DNA of 64,000 nucleotides from contig CANLRK010000003.1 of assembly GCA_947493535.1 (NCBI GenBank), positions 248,001-312,000 of the forward strand, read 5' to 3'. This DNA is from an uncultured Flavobacteriaceae bacterium (GTDB lineage Bacteria > Bacteroidota > Bacteroidia > Flavobacteriales > Flavobacteriaceae). This document shows, one piece after another, positions 38,599-47,036 of this stretch. The number at the start of each line of letters is the position of its first letter. Positions within the stretch are counted from its first letter, which is position 1. Both the position numbers and the translations under genes were made by a program. The notes under the pieces were generated by a model. The model saw only the letters and a program-made list of their open reading frames with translations, had not been told where the DNA came from and made no database searches.

Positions 38599-38606
38599 CA
38601 AATCTA
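38599..38606 (-). promoter_or_regulatory. -7 box TAGATTTG (minus strand) about 30 nt upstream of the ATA codon
   Basis: CAAATCTA on + strand; TAnnTTTG consensus. Confidence 0.5.
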
Positions 38607-38625
38607 CTATTATCATTAATAAAGT

Positions 38626-38656
38626 TAAAAACCGAAATCAGGTATTTTTATCTCAG
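38626..38656. repeat. Second copy of the repeat motif 'aaaaaccgaaatcaggtatttttatctca'
   Basis: Same orientation as 37929-37954, on the other side of the DUF6705-like gene. Confidence 0.55.
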
Positions 38657-38948
38657 TATATTTAGTGATGCATAAATATTTAATACTGGGTATTTTAAAA
38701 AAAAATAGTTTGTTAGTAAAATTATATGTATGGTAGTTGCATAACAATTAAAAAATATTCAGATAAAAAGCTTTTCTAAACTAGAGAGGCTTTTTATATA
38801 TTTGAGGAATTGAAAAAGGTATATATTTTAAAAATAGATTTCACTTATATTTCACTCTAAAAAAAATCACAACTTCAAATTATTGATTTTTATTGTATTG
38901 AGATAAATTATAGAATTCCTTTTGAACAGTCTTTAAAAAAATAGGAGA

Positions 38949-40703
38949 ATGAATTACCCGAAAATTCCGTTAGCACAACAAGTAATACAGTTGTGCGTTG
39001 TAAAAAATGTTCAGCATGTGGTTATTTCTCCAGGAAGCAGAAATGCTCCGTTAACAATTGGATTTTCATCACACCCAAGCATAAAAACGTATAGTATTGT
39101 AGACGAGCGTTGTGCAGCATTTTTTGCTTTAGGTATGGCGCAACAGCTACAAATACCTGTGGCGGTGGTCTGTACTTCAGGTTCAGCATTATTAAATTAT
39201 TACCCAGCGGTAGCTGAGGCTTTTTATAGTGGAATCCCTTTGATAGTTATCTCTGCAGATAGGCCAAAACACTTGATTAATATTGGAGATGGGCAAACCA
39301 TACAGCAGGAGAATGTGTTTGGTAAACACATAGTATATTCAGCTAATTTACAGCAAGATTTGCAAGAAAATAATGAACGGTATTCTGATGAAAAAGATAT
39401 TCCTGCATTTGTTTTAGATAAATTATTAAATGTTGTAGAAAAACGTTTAGATAGTAATCAGCAAAAGATAAATGAGGCAATTAATCATGCTGTTACACAA
39501 CGAGGTCCTGTACATATTAATGTGCCTTTTGCAGAACCTTTATATGAAACCACGGTTGAATTTTCTGAAAAAGTTGATGTGATAGCTCCTGCTAAAATTA
39601 CCGATGAGATAGAACAGGCAGCATTTGAAAACTTTTTGTCAGCCTGGAAATCGGCTAAAAGACGTATGGTGTTGGTAGGAGTTCATACACCTAATGCTAT
39701 TGAACAGCGCTATTTGGATTTTTTAGGCCAAGATGAAGCAACATTGGTGTTTACTGAATCAACCTCAAATATCCACCACCCTAATTTTTTATCTAGTATA
39801 GATAAAATTATAGCTCCGTTAGATGCGGAAGGTTTCTCTGCATTGCAACCTGAAGTGTTGTTAACATTAGGTGGCTTAGTAGTGTCAAAAAAAATAAAAG
39901 CTTTTTTACGAGCAAATAGCCCTAATGCTCATTTTCATGTAGGACTAAATAAAGCTTTGGATACATATTTTTGTTTAAAACACCATTTTAGAGTTTCCGA
40001 AAATATGTTTTTTAGAGCATTGTTGAATGAAAAAACTCAAGTAGAGAGTGACTATCAATTGCAATGGTTGAAGGTTAAAAAGCATAGGGCTAAAGCGCAC
40101 GAAGCATACCTGAAAACTATACCTTTTACAGATTTTAAGGTGTTTCAAATAGTATTGAAAAGCATACCGGAAATGAGTGTATTGCATTTAAGCAATAGCT
40201 CTACCATACGTTATGTGCAATTGTTTAATCAAAAAATATCCATTAATCAATATTGTAATCGTGGTACTAGTGGTATTGATGGTTCTACCAGTACGGCTAT
40301 AGGTCATGCAGTGTATTCAAAAAAGCAGAATATATTAATTACGGGTGATTTAAGTTTTTTTTACGATTCTAATGCTTTATGGAATAATTATATAGCTAGC
40401 AATTTTAAAGTAATAGTAGTAAACAATAGTGGAGGAGGAATTTTTAGAATATTGCCAGGACAAAAACACACAGAAAATTTTCAAACCTATTTTGAAACAA
40501 CTCATCATTTAACAGCTGTACACCTGTGTAATATGTATGGTTTTACGTATTATAGAGCAAACAATGAGAAAGAGTTAGCTGAAGGGCTTAATGCTTTTTT
40601 TGCATTAGATGATAAACCAGGGTTATTAGAGGTTTTTACACCAAGAGAAATAAATGATGAAGTATTACTACAATATTTTATCTATTTAGCAGAAAATAGC
40701 TAA
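38949..40703 (+). CDS. menD: 2-succinyl-5-enolpyruvyl-6-hydroxy-3-cyclohexene-1-carboxylate synthase
   Basis: VVISPGSRNAPLTIGF, DERCAAFFALGMA, CTSGSALLNYYPAVAEA, NRGTSGIDGSTSTAIG, VVNNSGGGIFRILPG. Confidence 0.96.
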   Translation: MNYPKIPLAQQVIQLCVVKNVQHVVISPGSRNAPLTIGFSSHPSIKTYSIVDERCAAFFALGMAQQLQIPVAVVCTSGSALLNYYPAVAEAFYSGIPLIVISADRPKHLINIGDGQTIQQENVFGKHIVYSANLQQDLQENNERYSDEKDIPAFVLDKLLNVVEKRLDSNQQKINEAINHAVTQRGPVHINVPFAEPLYETTVEFSEKVDVIAPAKITDEIEQAAFENFLSAWKSAKRRMVLVGVHTPNAIEQRYLDFLGQDEATLVFTESTSNIHHPNFLSSIDKIIAPLDAEGFSALQPEVLLTLGGLVVSKKIKAFLRANSPNAHFHVGLNKALDTYFCLKHHFRVSENMFFRALLNEKTQVESDYQLQWLKVKKHRAKAHEAYLKTIPFTDFKVFQIVLKSIPEMSVLHLSNSSTIRYVQLFNQKISINQYCNRGTSGIDGSTSTAIGHAVYSKKQNILITGDLSFFYDSNALWNNYIASNFKVIVVNNSGGGIFRILPGQKHTENFQTYFETTHHLTAVHLCNMYGFTYYRANNEKELAEGLNAFFALDDKPGLLEVFTPREINDEVLLQYFIYLAENS

Positions 40704-40735
40704 GTCCAAATCTTTTATATTAAATAAGAAATTGT

Positions 40736-40743
40736 TACATTTG
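40736..40743 (+). promoter_or_regulatory. -7 box TACATTTG upstream of the DUF2853 gene
   Basis: TAnnTTTG consensus. Confidence 0.55.
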
Positions 40744-40774
40744 GGAGAACACTAATAATTAACAAACTAATATT

Positions 40775-41116
40775 ATGAGTAAAAGAGACGAACTAATTCA
40801 AAAATACGCCACAGATTTAAAGGATAAATGTGGTGTTAACGCTAACATGGATTTATTAACAAAAGTAGTAATAGGTTGTGGTCCTTCTATTTATAATAAA
40901 GACGCCTCTACAGTATCTGGAACTGATGAGAAAGAATTAGCTACTGTTAAAAACAATTTCTTAATTAAAAAATTAGGATTAAAGGATAGCGCTGATTTAG
41001 ACAAAGGAATTGACGCTATAATGGAAAAATACGGTAGGTCAAACAAGAATAAATACAGAGCTGTTGTATACTATTTATTAGCAGTGCACTTTAAAAAAGA
41101 AGCTGTATATAACTAA
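40775..41116 (+). CDS. DUF2853 family protein
   Basis: MSKRDELIQKYATDLKDKCGVNANMDLLTKVVIGCGPSIYNKDASTVSGTDEKEL...YYLLAVHFKKE. Confidence 0.85.
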   Translation: MSKRDELIQKYATDLKDKCGVNANMDLLTKVVIGCGPSIYNKDASTVSGTDEKELATVKNNFLIKKLGLKDSADLDKGIDAIMEKYGRSNKNKYRAVVYYLLAVHFKKEAVYN

Positions 41117-41138
41117 AAAATTGTATAAAACGGTTTTG

Positions 41139-41168
41139 AAGCGCTCTTTTTTGAGCGTTTTTTTTTTG
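41139..41168 (+). terminator. Intrinsic terminator of the DUF2853 gene
   Basis: aagcgctc-tttttt-gagcgttttttttt. Confidence 0.75.
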
Positions 41169-41208
41169 TTTAAAAACTAAAATTGATAAAATAACGCGTT
41201 AAAACCCG

Positions 41209-41216
41209 TATTTTTG
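41209..41216 (+). promoter_or_regulatory. -7 box TATTTTTG upstream of the S1-like gene
   Basis: TAnnTTTG consensus. Confidence 0.45.
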
Positions 41217-41236
41217 CCAACTAACAAATTGTGATT

Positions 41237-42082
41237 ATGGAATTAGGAAGAGTTAATAGACTTGAAATAGATAGAGATACCCCGCCTGGATTATTTTTAA
41301 TAGACGAGGAAGGGAATGATGTATTACTTCCTGGGAAGTATATACCCGAAAATTTTCAAATTGGCGATTTGATAGATGTTTTTATCTATTTAGATAATGA
41401 AGAAAGAATAATTGCTACCACCGAAATGCCCTATATGCAATTAGGTGATTTTGCATGGCTACGTGTTAATCAAGTAACTAAATATGGCGCATTTTTAGAT
41501 TTAGGAATTGAAAAAGACTTGTTTGTTCCGTTTAATGAGCAGGCACGCCCAATGCAAGCTGGTAAAAGTTATTTGGTATATATGTTTTTAGATGAAAAAA
41601 CAGATAGGTTAGTCGGGACCAGCAAAATAAATAGATTTTTATCAAATGAGAATTTAACAGTTGAACAATTTGATGAAGTAGATATTATTGTTTCTCACAT
41701 GACGGATATTGGGGTAAACGTAATTATAAATCAGTTGCATAAAGGTTTAGTGTATCAAGATCAGGTATTTAAAGATGTTAGAGTAGGAGATGTACTTAAA
41801 GGATATATTAAAAAAATTCGTCCTGGGAATAAAATAGATGTAACCTTTGAGCAAATTGGTTATCGTAATATTGAACCTAATGCTAAAGTAATTTTAGATG
41901 AATTAGAAAAAAATGATGGTTTTTTAGGTTTAACGGATAAGTCAAACCCAGAAATTATAAAGCAAATTTTGCAAATGAGTAAAAAAACCTTTAAAAAAGC
42001 TATAGGTTCATTATATAAAGCAAAAAAAATTAAAATTGAAGACGATGGTATCTATTTAATTGGAGGAGATTCCGATAATTAA
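41237..42082 (+). CDS. S1-like RNA-binding protein, CvfB family
   Basis: VNQVTKYGAFLDLGIEKDLFVPFNEQ S1 repeat; C-terminal winged-helix FKKAIGSLYKAKKIKIEDDGIYL. Confidence 0.9.
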   Translation: MELGRVNRLEIDRDTPPGLFLIDEEGNDVLLPGKYIPENFQIGDLIDVFIYLDNEERIIATTEMPYMQLGDFAWLRVNQVTKYGAFLDLGIEKDLFVPFNEQARPMQAGKSYLVYMFLDEKTDRLVGTSKINRFLSNENLTVEQFDEVDIIVSHMTDIGVNVIINQLHKGLVYQDQVFKDVRVGDVLKGYIKKIRPGNKIDVTFEQIGYRNIEPNAKVILDELEKNDGFLGLTDKSNPEIIKQILQMSKKTFKKAIGSLYKAKKIKIEDDGIYLIGGDSDN

Positions 42083-42092
42083 TTAATAATTA

Positions 42093-42130
42093 TAAAAAAA
42101 GGCTAAACAGTTATGTTTAGCCTTTTTTGT
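42093..42130. terminator. Bidirectional terminator
   Basis: aaaaaaaggctaaaca-gtta-tgtttagcctttttt. Confidence 0.85.
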
Positions 42131-42149
42131 TTTGGTTGGTTAAAATTAG

Positions 42150-43268
42150 TTAGTTATTAAGCATTACTGGCATAACAAGCATTGTTACTTGCTCTCCTTC
42201 ATCTAACCCATCAATAGGGGTTAAAATACCAGCTCTGTTTGGGAGTGACATTTCTAATGAAACATCATCAGAGTTTAAGTTGTTAAGCATTTCTGTTAAA
42301 AAACGAGAATTAAAGCCTATTTGTAAATCATCTCCTTGATAATCACAAGTTAAACGTTCTTCTGCTTTGTTAGAGTAATCAATATCTTCTGCAGAAATAT
42401 TTAGTTCCGCACCAGCTATTTTTAACCTTATTTGATGCGTAGTTTTATTTGAGAAGATAGATACACGTTTAACCGAGTTTAAAAATTGATTTCTAGCAAT
42501 AGTTAACTGGTTTGGGTTTTCTTTTGGTATTACAGCTTCATAATTAGGGTATTTTCCGTCAATTAATCGGCAAACTAAATCGATATTATCAAATTTAAAA
42601 CGAGCATTTGATTCGTTATACTCCATTTCAACTTCACTTTCACTACCAGCTAAAATTCCTTTCAATAAGTTTAAAGGTTTTTTGGGCATTATAAATTCGG
42701 CAGTTTCTGAAGCAGTAACATCAGTACGTTGGTATTTTACCAATTTATGTGCATCTGTAGCGACAAAAGTTAAGTTTTCTGTAGAAAACTGAAAAAATAC
42801 ACCGCTCATTACTGGGCGTAAATCATCATTTCCAGCTGCAAAAATTGTTTTACTTATAGCTGTAGCTAATATATCGCCAGAAAAAATTGTTTTACTAGGA
42901 TTTTCTAGTGTTACTGGTTTTGGAAATTCTTCCCCATTAGCATAGGCTAAAGCATATTTACCATGATTTGAGCTTATTTCAACAGTATTATTATCTTCAA
43001 TAATAAAAGTTAAAGGTTGCTCAGGGAATGTTTTTAGTGTATCTAACAGTAAACGAGCTGGTATAGCTACACTTCCGTTAGATTCTGATTCTACTTCTAA
43101 AGTAGAAGACATTGTGGTTTCTAAATCACTTGCAGATACAACTAAGTTTGATTGTTTTAATTCAAATAAAAAGTTGTCTAGAATTGGTAAGGTGTTGTTG
43201 TTGTTAATAACACCTCCAAGGATTTGAAGTTGTTTCAATAAATATGAACTTGAAACTATAAATTTCAT
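42150..43268 (-). CDS. dnaN: DNA polymerase III beta subunit (sliding clamp)
   Basis: MKFIVSSSYLLKQLQILGGVINNNNTLPILDNFL; ...GVFFQFSTENLTFVATDAHKL; C-terminal MLVMPVMLNN. Confidence 0.96.
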   Translation of the reverse strand: MKFIVSSSYLLKQLQILGGVINNNNTLPILDNFLFELKQSNLVVSASDLETTMSSTLEVESESNGSVAIPARLLLDTLKTFPEQPLTFIIEDNNTVEISSNHGKYALAYANGEEFPKPVTLENPSKTIFSGDILATAISKTIFAAGNDDLRPVMSGVFFQFSTENLTFVATDAHKLVKYQRTDVTASETAEFIMPKKPLNLLKGILAGSESEVEMEYNESNARFKFDNIDLVCRLIDGKYPNYEAVIPKENPNQLTIARNQFLNSVKRVSIFSNKTTHQIRLKIAGAELNISAEDIDYSNKAEERLTCDYQGDDLQIGFNSRFLTEMLNNLNSDDVSLEMSLPNRAGILTPIDGLDEGEQVTMLVMPVMLNN

Positions 43269-43363
43269 CTTTTGTCTATTTTTTATGCGAGTTACAAATA
43301 TATTTTAATTACTTGGAAATAAGAAACAATGTTATTAACAAGATTGCTCGCTTTTCAACAAAA

Positions 43364-45025
43364 TTAGCGGTATTTCCTCTTTCTTATTAAAGAATATATA
43401 AGTCCAAAAGTACCTAGTAAAAGTAACGGAACTATAATATTTAGTACTTGCCACTTTAATTTTTCATTGGCTATGCGTTCTACATCTAAAAACGGGATTT
43501 TAACCTCTTTATTTCTAACATTTATTAAACCATTATCATCTAATAAATAATTAACTGCATTAAGTAAAAATTCTTTGTTTCCATAATTTTGACCTGTCCA
43601 TTTGTCAAATCCTAATGCTAGAGGTTTACCTCTGTCTAACTGGTTTTTGATAACGTCTCCATCCGCTATAACAATCATTTTAGAAATGTTGCTGCTATCT
43701 TTATGTTTTTGGTATTCAAAGGGTTTTACCCTGTTTTTAAAAGCAGAGGTAAAATTACCTTCTAATAAAGCTGCTAAAGTTAGGTTTTGTTTAGAGAATG
43801 CTTTTGGGTTTGGTTTTTTATTGTTTACTTCTTCAATGCTAATAATTGTAGGTGGACCTATAATAGCCGTTGCTAAGGATGTTTGTAGTAATGGTGTTTT
43901 TTTTATGTTAATGCCTTGTTTTACTAAATCAATTGTATTTGCAAATTCAAACTTTATAGGGCTGATGTTGTTTACAATTGGGTGCTTTATTTGTGGTATA
44001 ACCATAGGGTTGTATAGCCAGGGATATTTATTAGGAGTATTGTTATTATCTAACAAAATAATATCTGTAGCGTATAAATCTTTAACTAAAACAGGGTTTA
44101 CTCTTAGTCCGTACTGAAAAAACATATCTTTTAAATTAAGGTCACGTCCAAGTGCTAGTGTTTTTCCTTTTTTGGAGATACTATCCATTTCGGCATGTAC
44201 AGCATCGATGAGCCATAAAGATTTTCCGCCGTTAATAGTAAATTGATCTAAGGCATATTTTTGCTTATCGGTAAATGTTTTTTGTGGTTTTGCAGATAGT
44301 ATTAAATCTAGTTTCAATAAATTTTTAAGAGTTTTAATAGGTTTAGTTTCTATTGAATCTAAAGCAAAAGGGATGATATGATAGTTGTTTTCAAGAGTGC
44401 TTAAAAAATCATAAACATATTTACTTTCTAATTGACCATTACCTATTAGTACACCTATTTTTTTTGACTTTTCAGTTGTTACTTCTTTAAAAGCATTGGC
44501 AAAAGCGTACTCTAAATGCTGAACAGAATTATTAATTCTATCAATAGAATTGGTGGTATTGGTTTTTATTAATGATACTTTAGAAACTTTTTTGTTGTGA
44601 TTAACAACTGCCCAAGGAAAAATAACTTCTTGGGTAGACTTTCCGTTTTCTTTTACATCAATTCTCAAAGCTGGCATCCCATACTTTTCCATTTCGGTGG
44701 TAAGTACATTAATATCAGGGTTTTCATCTTTAGGGTTGATATATGATATAATAAGGTTGTTATTTACCTCATAAAACTCTTCTAAAAGTTGTTTGGTTTC
44801 TACTTGTAAACGTTTGAATTCTGAAGGCATTTCTCCTGTTAGGAAAACATCAATATAAATAGGGGTTTTACTATTTATGATAGTGTTTTTGGAAGCTTCA
44901 GAAAGGGTGTATCTTTTATCTTGTGTAAGATCAATTCTACTGTACAGTTTTGTTGCAATAAAATTAAGTATAACAACTGCTACTATTGCAATTAGTGCTC
45001 TTACGATATTGCTTTTACGATTCAT
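43364..45025 (-). CDS. gldG: Gliding motility ABC transporter substrate-binding-like protein GldG
   Basis: N-terminal TM; TQDKRYTLSEASKNTIINSKTPIYIDVFLTGEMPSEFKRLQVETKQLLEEF; C-terminal TM; downstream of gldF. Confidence 0.92.
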   Translation of the reverse strand: MNRKSNIVRALIAIVAVVILNFIATKLYSRIDLTQDKRYTLSEASKNTIINSKTPIYIDVFLTGEMPSEFKRLQVETKQLLEEFYEVNNNLIISYINPKDENPDINVLTTEMEKYGMPALRIDVKENGKSTQEVIFPWAVVNHNKKVSKVSLIKTNTTNSIDRINNSVQHLEYAFANAFKEVTTEKSKKIGVLIGNGQLESKYVYDFLSTLENNYHIIPFALDSIETKPIKTLKNLLKLDLILSAKPQKTFTDKQKYALDQFTINGGKSLWLIDAVHAEMDSISKKGKTLALGRDLNLKDMFFQYGLRVNPVLVKDLYATDIILLDNNNTPNKYPWLYNPMVIPQIKHPIVNNISPIKFEFANTIDLVKQGINIKKTPLLQTSLATAIIGPPTIISIEEVNNKKPNPKAFSKQNLTLAALLEGNFTSAFKNRVKPFEYQKHKDSSNISKMIVIADGDVIKNQLDRGKPLALGFDKWTGQNYGNKEFLLNAVNYLLDDNGLINVRNKEVKIPFLDVERIANEKLKWQVLNIIVPLLLLGTFGLIYSLIRKRKYR

Positions 45026-45576
45026 TATTTAGTGTTAAATCTGGCGTTAATTGAATCTAATTTTTTATTTGATGTTTGATCGGTTTTTTCAAAGTTATAT
45101 CCTGATTGTGATAACTTTACTTTGCTAACTTTATTGTTTGTAAAGGTGATTTCCACATCTTCTTTGATAGTGCTAAATGCTCCTGGAATTAACCCTAAGC
45201 CATAATTCCATACATCTGGGTCAAAGTCTTTATTTGTTTCATTCCAACTAAGCCATTGAACTTTCCCTAATAGTTGGCCAACTTCTTCTTTAGATTTTCC
45301 GATAAGAAAATCAGTAGAAATCATTCGATCTATCATTTCATAACGTAAGCCAGGCTTTTTTTTCCATGCTTCCGTATTAAATTCTTTTTGATGATGATAT
45401 GGTAAAAATACAGTTGAAATGGGGTACCATATATAAAAGTAGGCAAGTGGTGTAATCAAGATAGCTAAAATGATATTAAGCCATTTGCGTTTGTTGTCAA
45501 TAGTAGTTAAAAATAGGTATAGTAGTATAGCTATAATTAAGCATGAAGTAATTAATATTGGGGTAAGAACCATCAT
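45025..45576 (-). CDS. Two-TM protein with BamE/SmpA-like C-terminal region, between gldF and gldG
   Basis: Two N-terminal hydrophobic segments; DRMISTDFLIGKSKEEVGQLLGKVQWL...VEITFTNNKVSKVKLS. Confidence 0.75.
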   Translation of the reverse strand: MMVLTPILITSCLIIAILLYLFLTTIDNKRKWLNIILAILITPLAYFYIWYPISTVFLPYHHQKEFNTEAWKKKPGLRYEMIDRMISTDFLIGKSKEEVGQLLGKVQWLSWNETNKDFDPDVWNYGLGLIPGAFSTIKEDVEITFTNNKVSKVKLSQSGYNFEKTDQTSNKKLDSINARFNTK

Positions 45577-46286
45577 TATTTTTTGGATAAAGTTAACTTG
45601 GTTAAAAATAAAAATAAGGCAGCTGTACTTATAAAATAGATAATATCTCTAGTGTCTAAAATTCCTTTACTAATGTTGTTAAAGTGATTTTCAATTCCAA
45701 AATTATGTAGTGGCCATCCAGTAAGTTCTGCTAATTTATCAAAACCAAAATACATAAATAAACAAGCAAAAACAGCTAGTATAAACGGAACTATTTGATT
45801 AGTACTTAATGTAGAGGTAAAAATTCCAATGGCACTGTAAACCATTGCAATGCCAAATAATCCAGTGTAGGCTCCTAAAGTAGCACCTAAATCAATATTT
45901 CCTACAGGATTTCCTAATTGATATACGGTATAAATGTAAAGTAGTGTTGGTAACAAAGCAATTATAATTAAGCATAAAACGCCTAAATACTTTCCAACGA
46001 TAAGTTGTGATAAGGATATGGGTTTCGTGATTAGTAGCTCAAGTGTACCTTGTTTCTTTTCTTCTGAAAAACTTTTCATACTTATAGCAGGAATAAGGAA
46101 AACAAAAATCCAAGGTGCTAAAAAGTAGTAGCCTGATAAATCAGCAAAACCATAATTTAAAATGTTAAACTCTCCTTTGAGCACCCATAAAAAAAGTCCG
46201 TTAATAAGTAAAAAGGAAACAATGACTAAATAACCTACAGGAGAGGAGAAAAAGGACTGTATTTCTTTTCTTAATATAGCAATCAT
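45576..46286 (-). CDS. gldF: Gliding motility ABC transporter permease GldF
   Basis: ILRKEIQSFFSSPVGYLVIVSFLLINGLFLW, FLIPAISMKSFSEEKKQGTLELLITKPIS. Confidence 0.92.
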   Translation of the reverse strand: MIAILRKEIQSFFSSPVGYLVIVSFLLINGLFLWVLKGEFNILNYGFADLSGYYFLAPWIFVFLIPAISMKSFSEEKKQGTLELLITKPISLSQLIVGKYLGVLCLIIIALLPTLLYIYTVYQLGNPVGNIDLGATLGAYTGLFGIAMVYSAIGIFTSTLSTNQIVPFILAVFACLFMYFGFDKLAELTGWPLHNFGIENHFNNISKGILDTRDIIYFISTAALFLFLTKLTLSKK

Positions 46287-46301
46287 AAGTTGATACCTTA
46301 A

Positions 46302-46913
46302 TTATAGTTGTATTATTTCTGAGTTATTCATGAATGAATCTCGAAATTTATCAAATTTCGGGTAATATTTGTCTGAAAATACTAAATATTGACATTTTTT
46401 TATGCTTTCCGATAGTCTAATAATTTCTGCATGTAAGTTGTTTTTTGCTAAAAATTCAGCATCTTCAATGCATAATAATTGTAATTCGCCTAAATGAATT
46501 CCATTAATATGGTATAATTTACTCAACCGCTTTGGTGTTGCAATAACAATGTCTTGCCCGTAATAGATCTCGTCTTTTTGTGTGTCAATGTTTTGTTCGT
46601 CATAGGCTGTATATACTCGTAAATCAGTATGTTTTGTAAATACATTAAAGGCTTCTTTAAGTGTAAGAGCTGCTTTCTTGTCTTTTACAAAAATTAATGC
46701 TCTTGGTGAATCTTCAAAAGCACTTGCTTTTAATTTATTAACAACACTAATAATTAGTGTTGTTGTTTTACCAGAGCTTTTTGGTGCTAGGCCAAAAACA
46801 TTAGCACCTCCTTTAATTTTTGAAAGTGTGTTTTTTTGAAAATTATAGGGTTCATGAAACCCTAAATCATCTAAAGTATTTAGAATAATTGTGTGTAGTT
46901 TTTTAAAGGGCAT
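46302..46913 (-). CDS. Single-domain DEAD-box-like ATPase (RecA1 only, degenerate motifs)
   Basis: Q-motif-like FHEPYNFQKNTL; GLAPKSSGKTTTLI; IATPKRL; CIEDAEFL; no helicase C domain. Confidence 0.75.
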   Translation of the reverse strand: MPFKKLHTIILNTLDDLGFHEPYNFQKNTLSKIKGGANVFGLAPKSSGKTTTLIISVVNKLKASAFEDSPRALIFVKDKKAALTLKEAFNVFTKHTDLRVYTAYDEQNIDTQKDEIYYGQDIVIATPKRLSKLYHINGIHLGELQLLCIEDAEFLAKNNLHAEIIRLSESIKKCQYLVFSDKYYPKFDKFRDSFMNNSEIIQL

Positions 46914-46980
46914 GATAAAAGTTGATGCTTATATGTAATTGCAAGTTACAAAGCTGCTGGGAATTTGTTTTGTTTTTTGA

Positions 46981-47014
46981 TAAAAAAAATCCAAAGCTTT
47001 TGCTTTGGATTTTT
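46981..47014 (-). terminator. Intrinsic terminator of the T9SS gene
   Basis: aaaaatccaaagc-tttt-gctttggattttt. Confidence 0.85.
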
Positions 47015-47036
47015 AGTTTATTTATTAAAGTATTGG

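Noticed and set aside
38668-38736. 22-aa micro-ORF MHKYLILGILKKNSLLVKLYVW after the second repeat copy
   Set aside because: Too short, AT-rich and lacking initiation signals or neighbours; kept only as part of the repeat-flanked interval.
43602-44117. 171-aa + strand ORF opposite gldG
   Set aside because: Hydrophobic appearance results from antisense codon composition; gldG is well supported.
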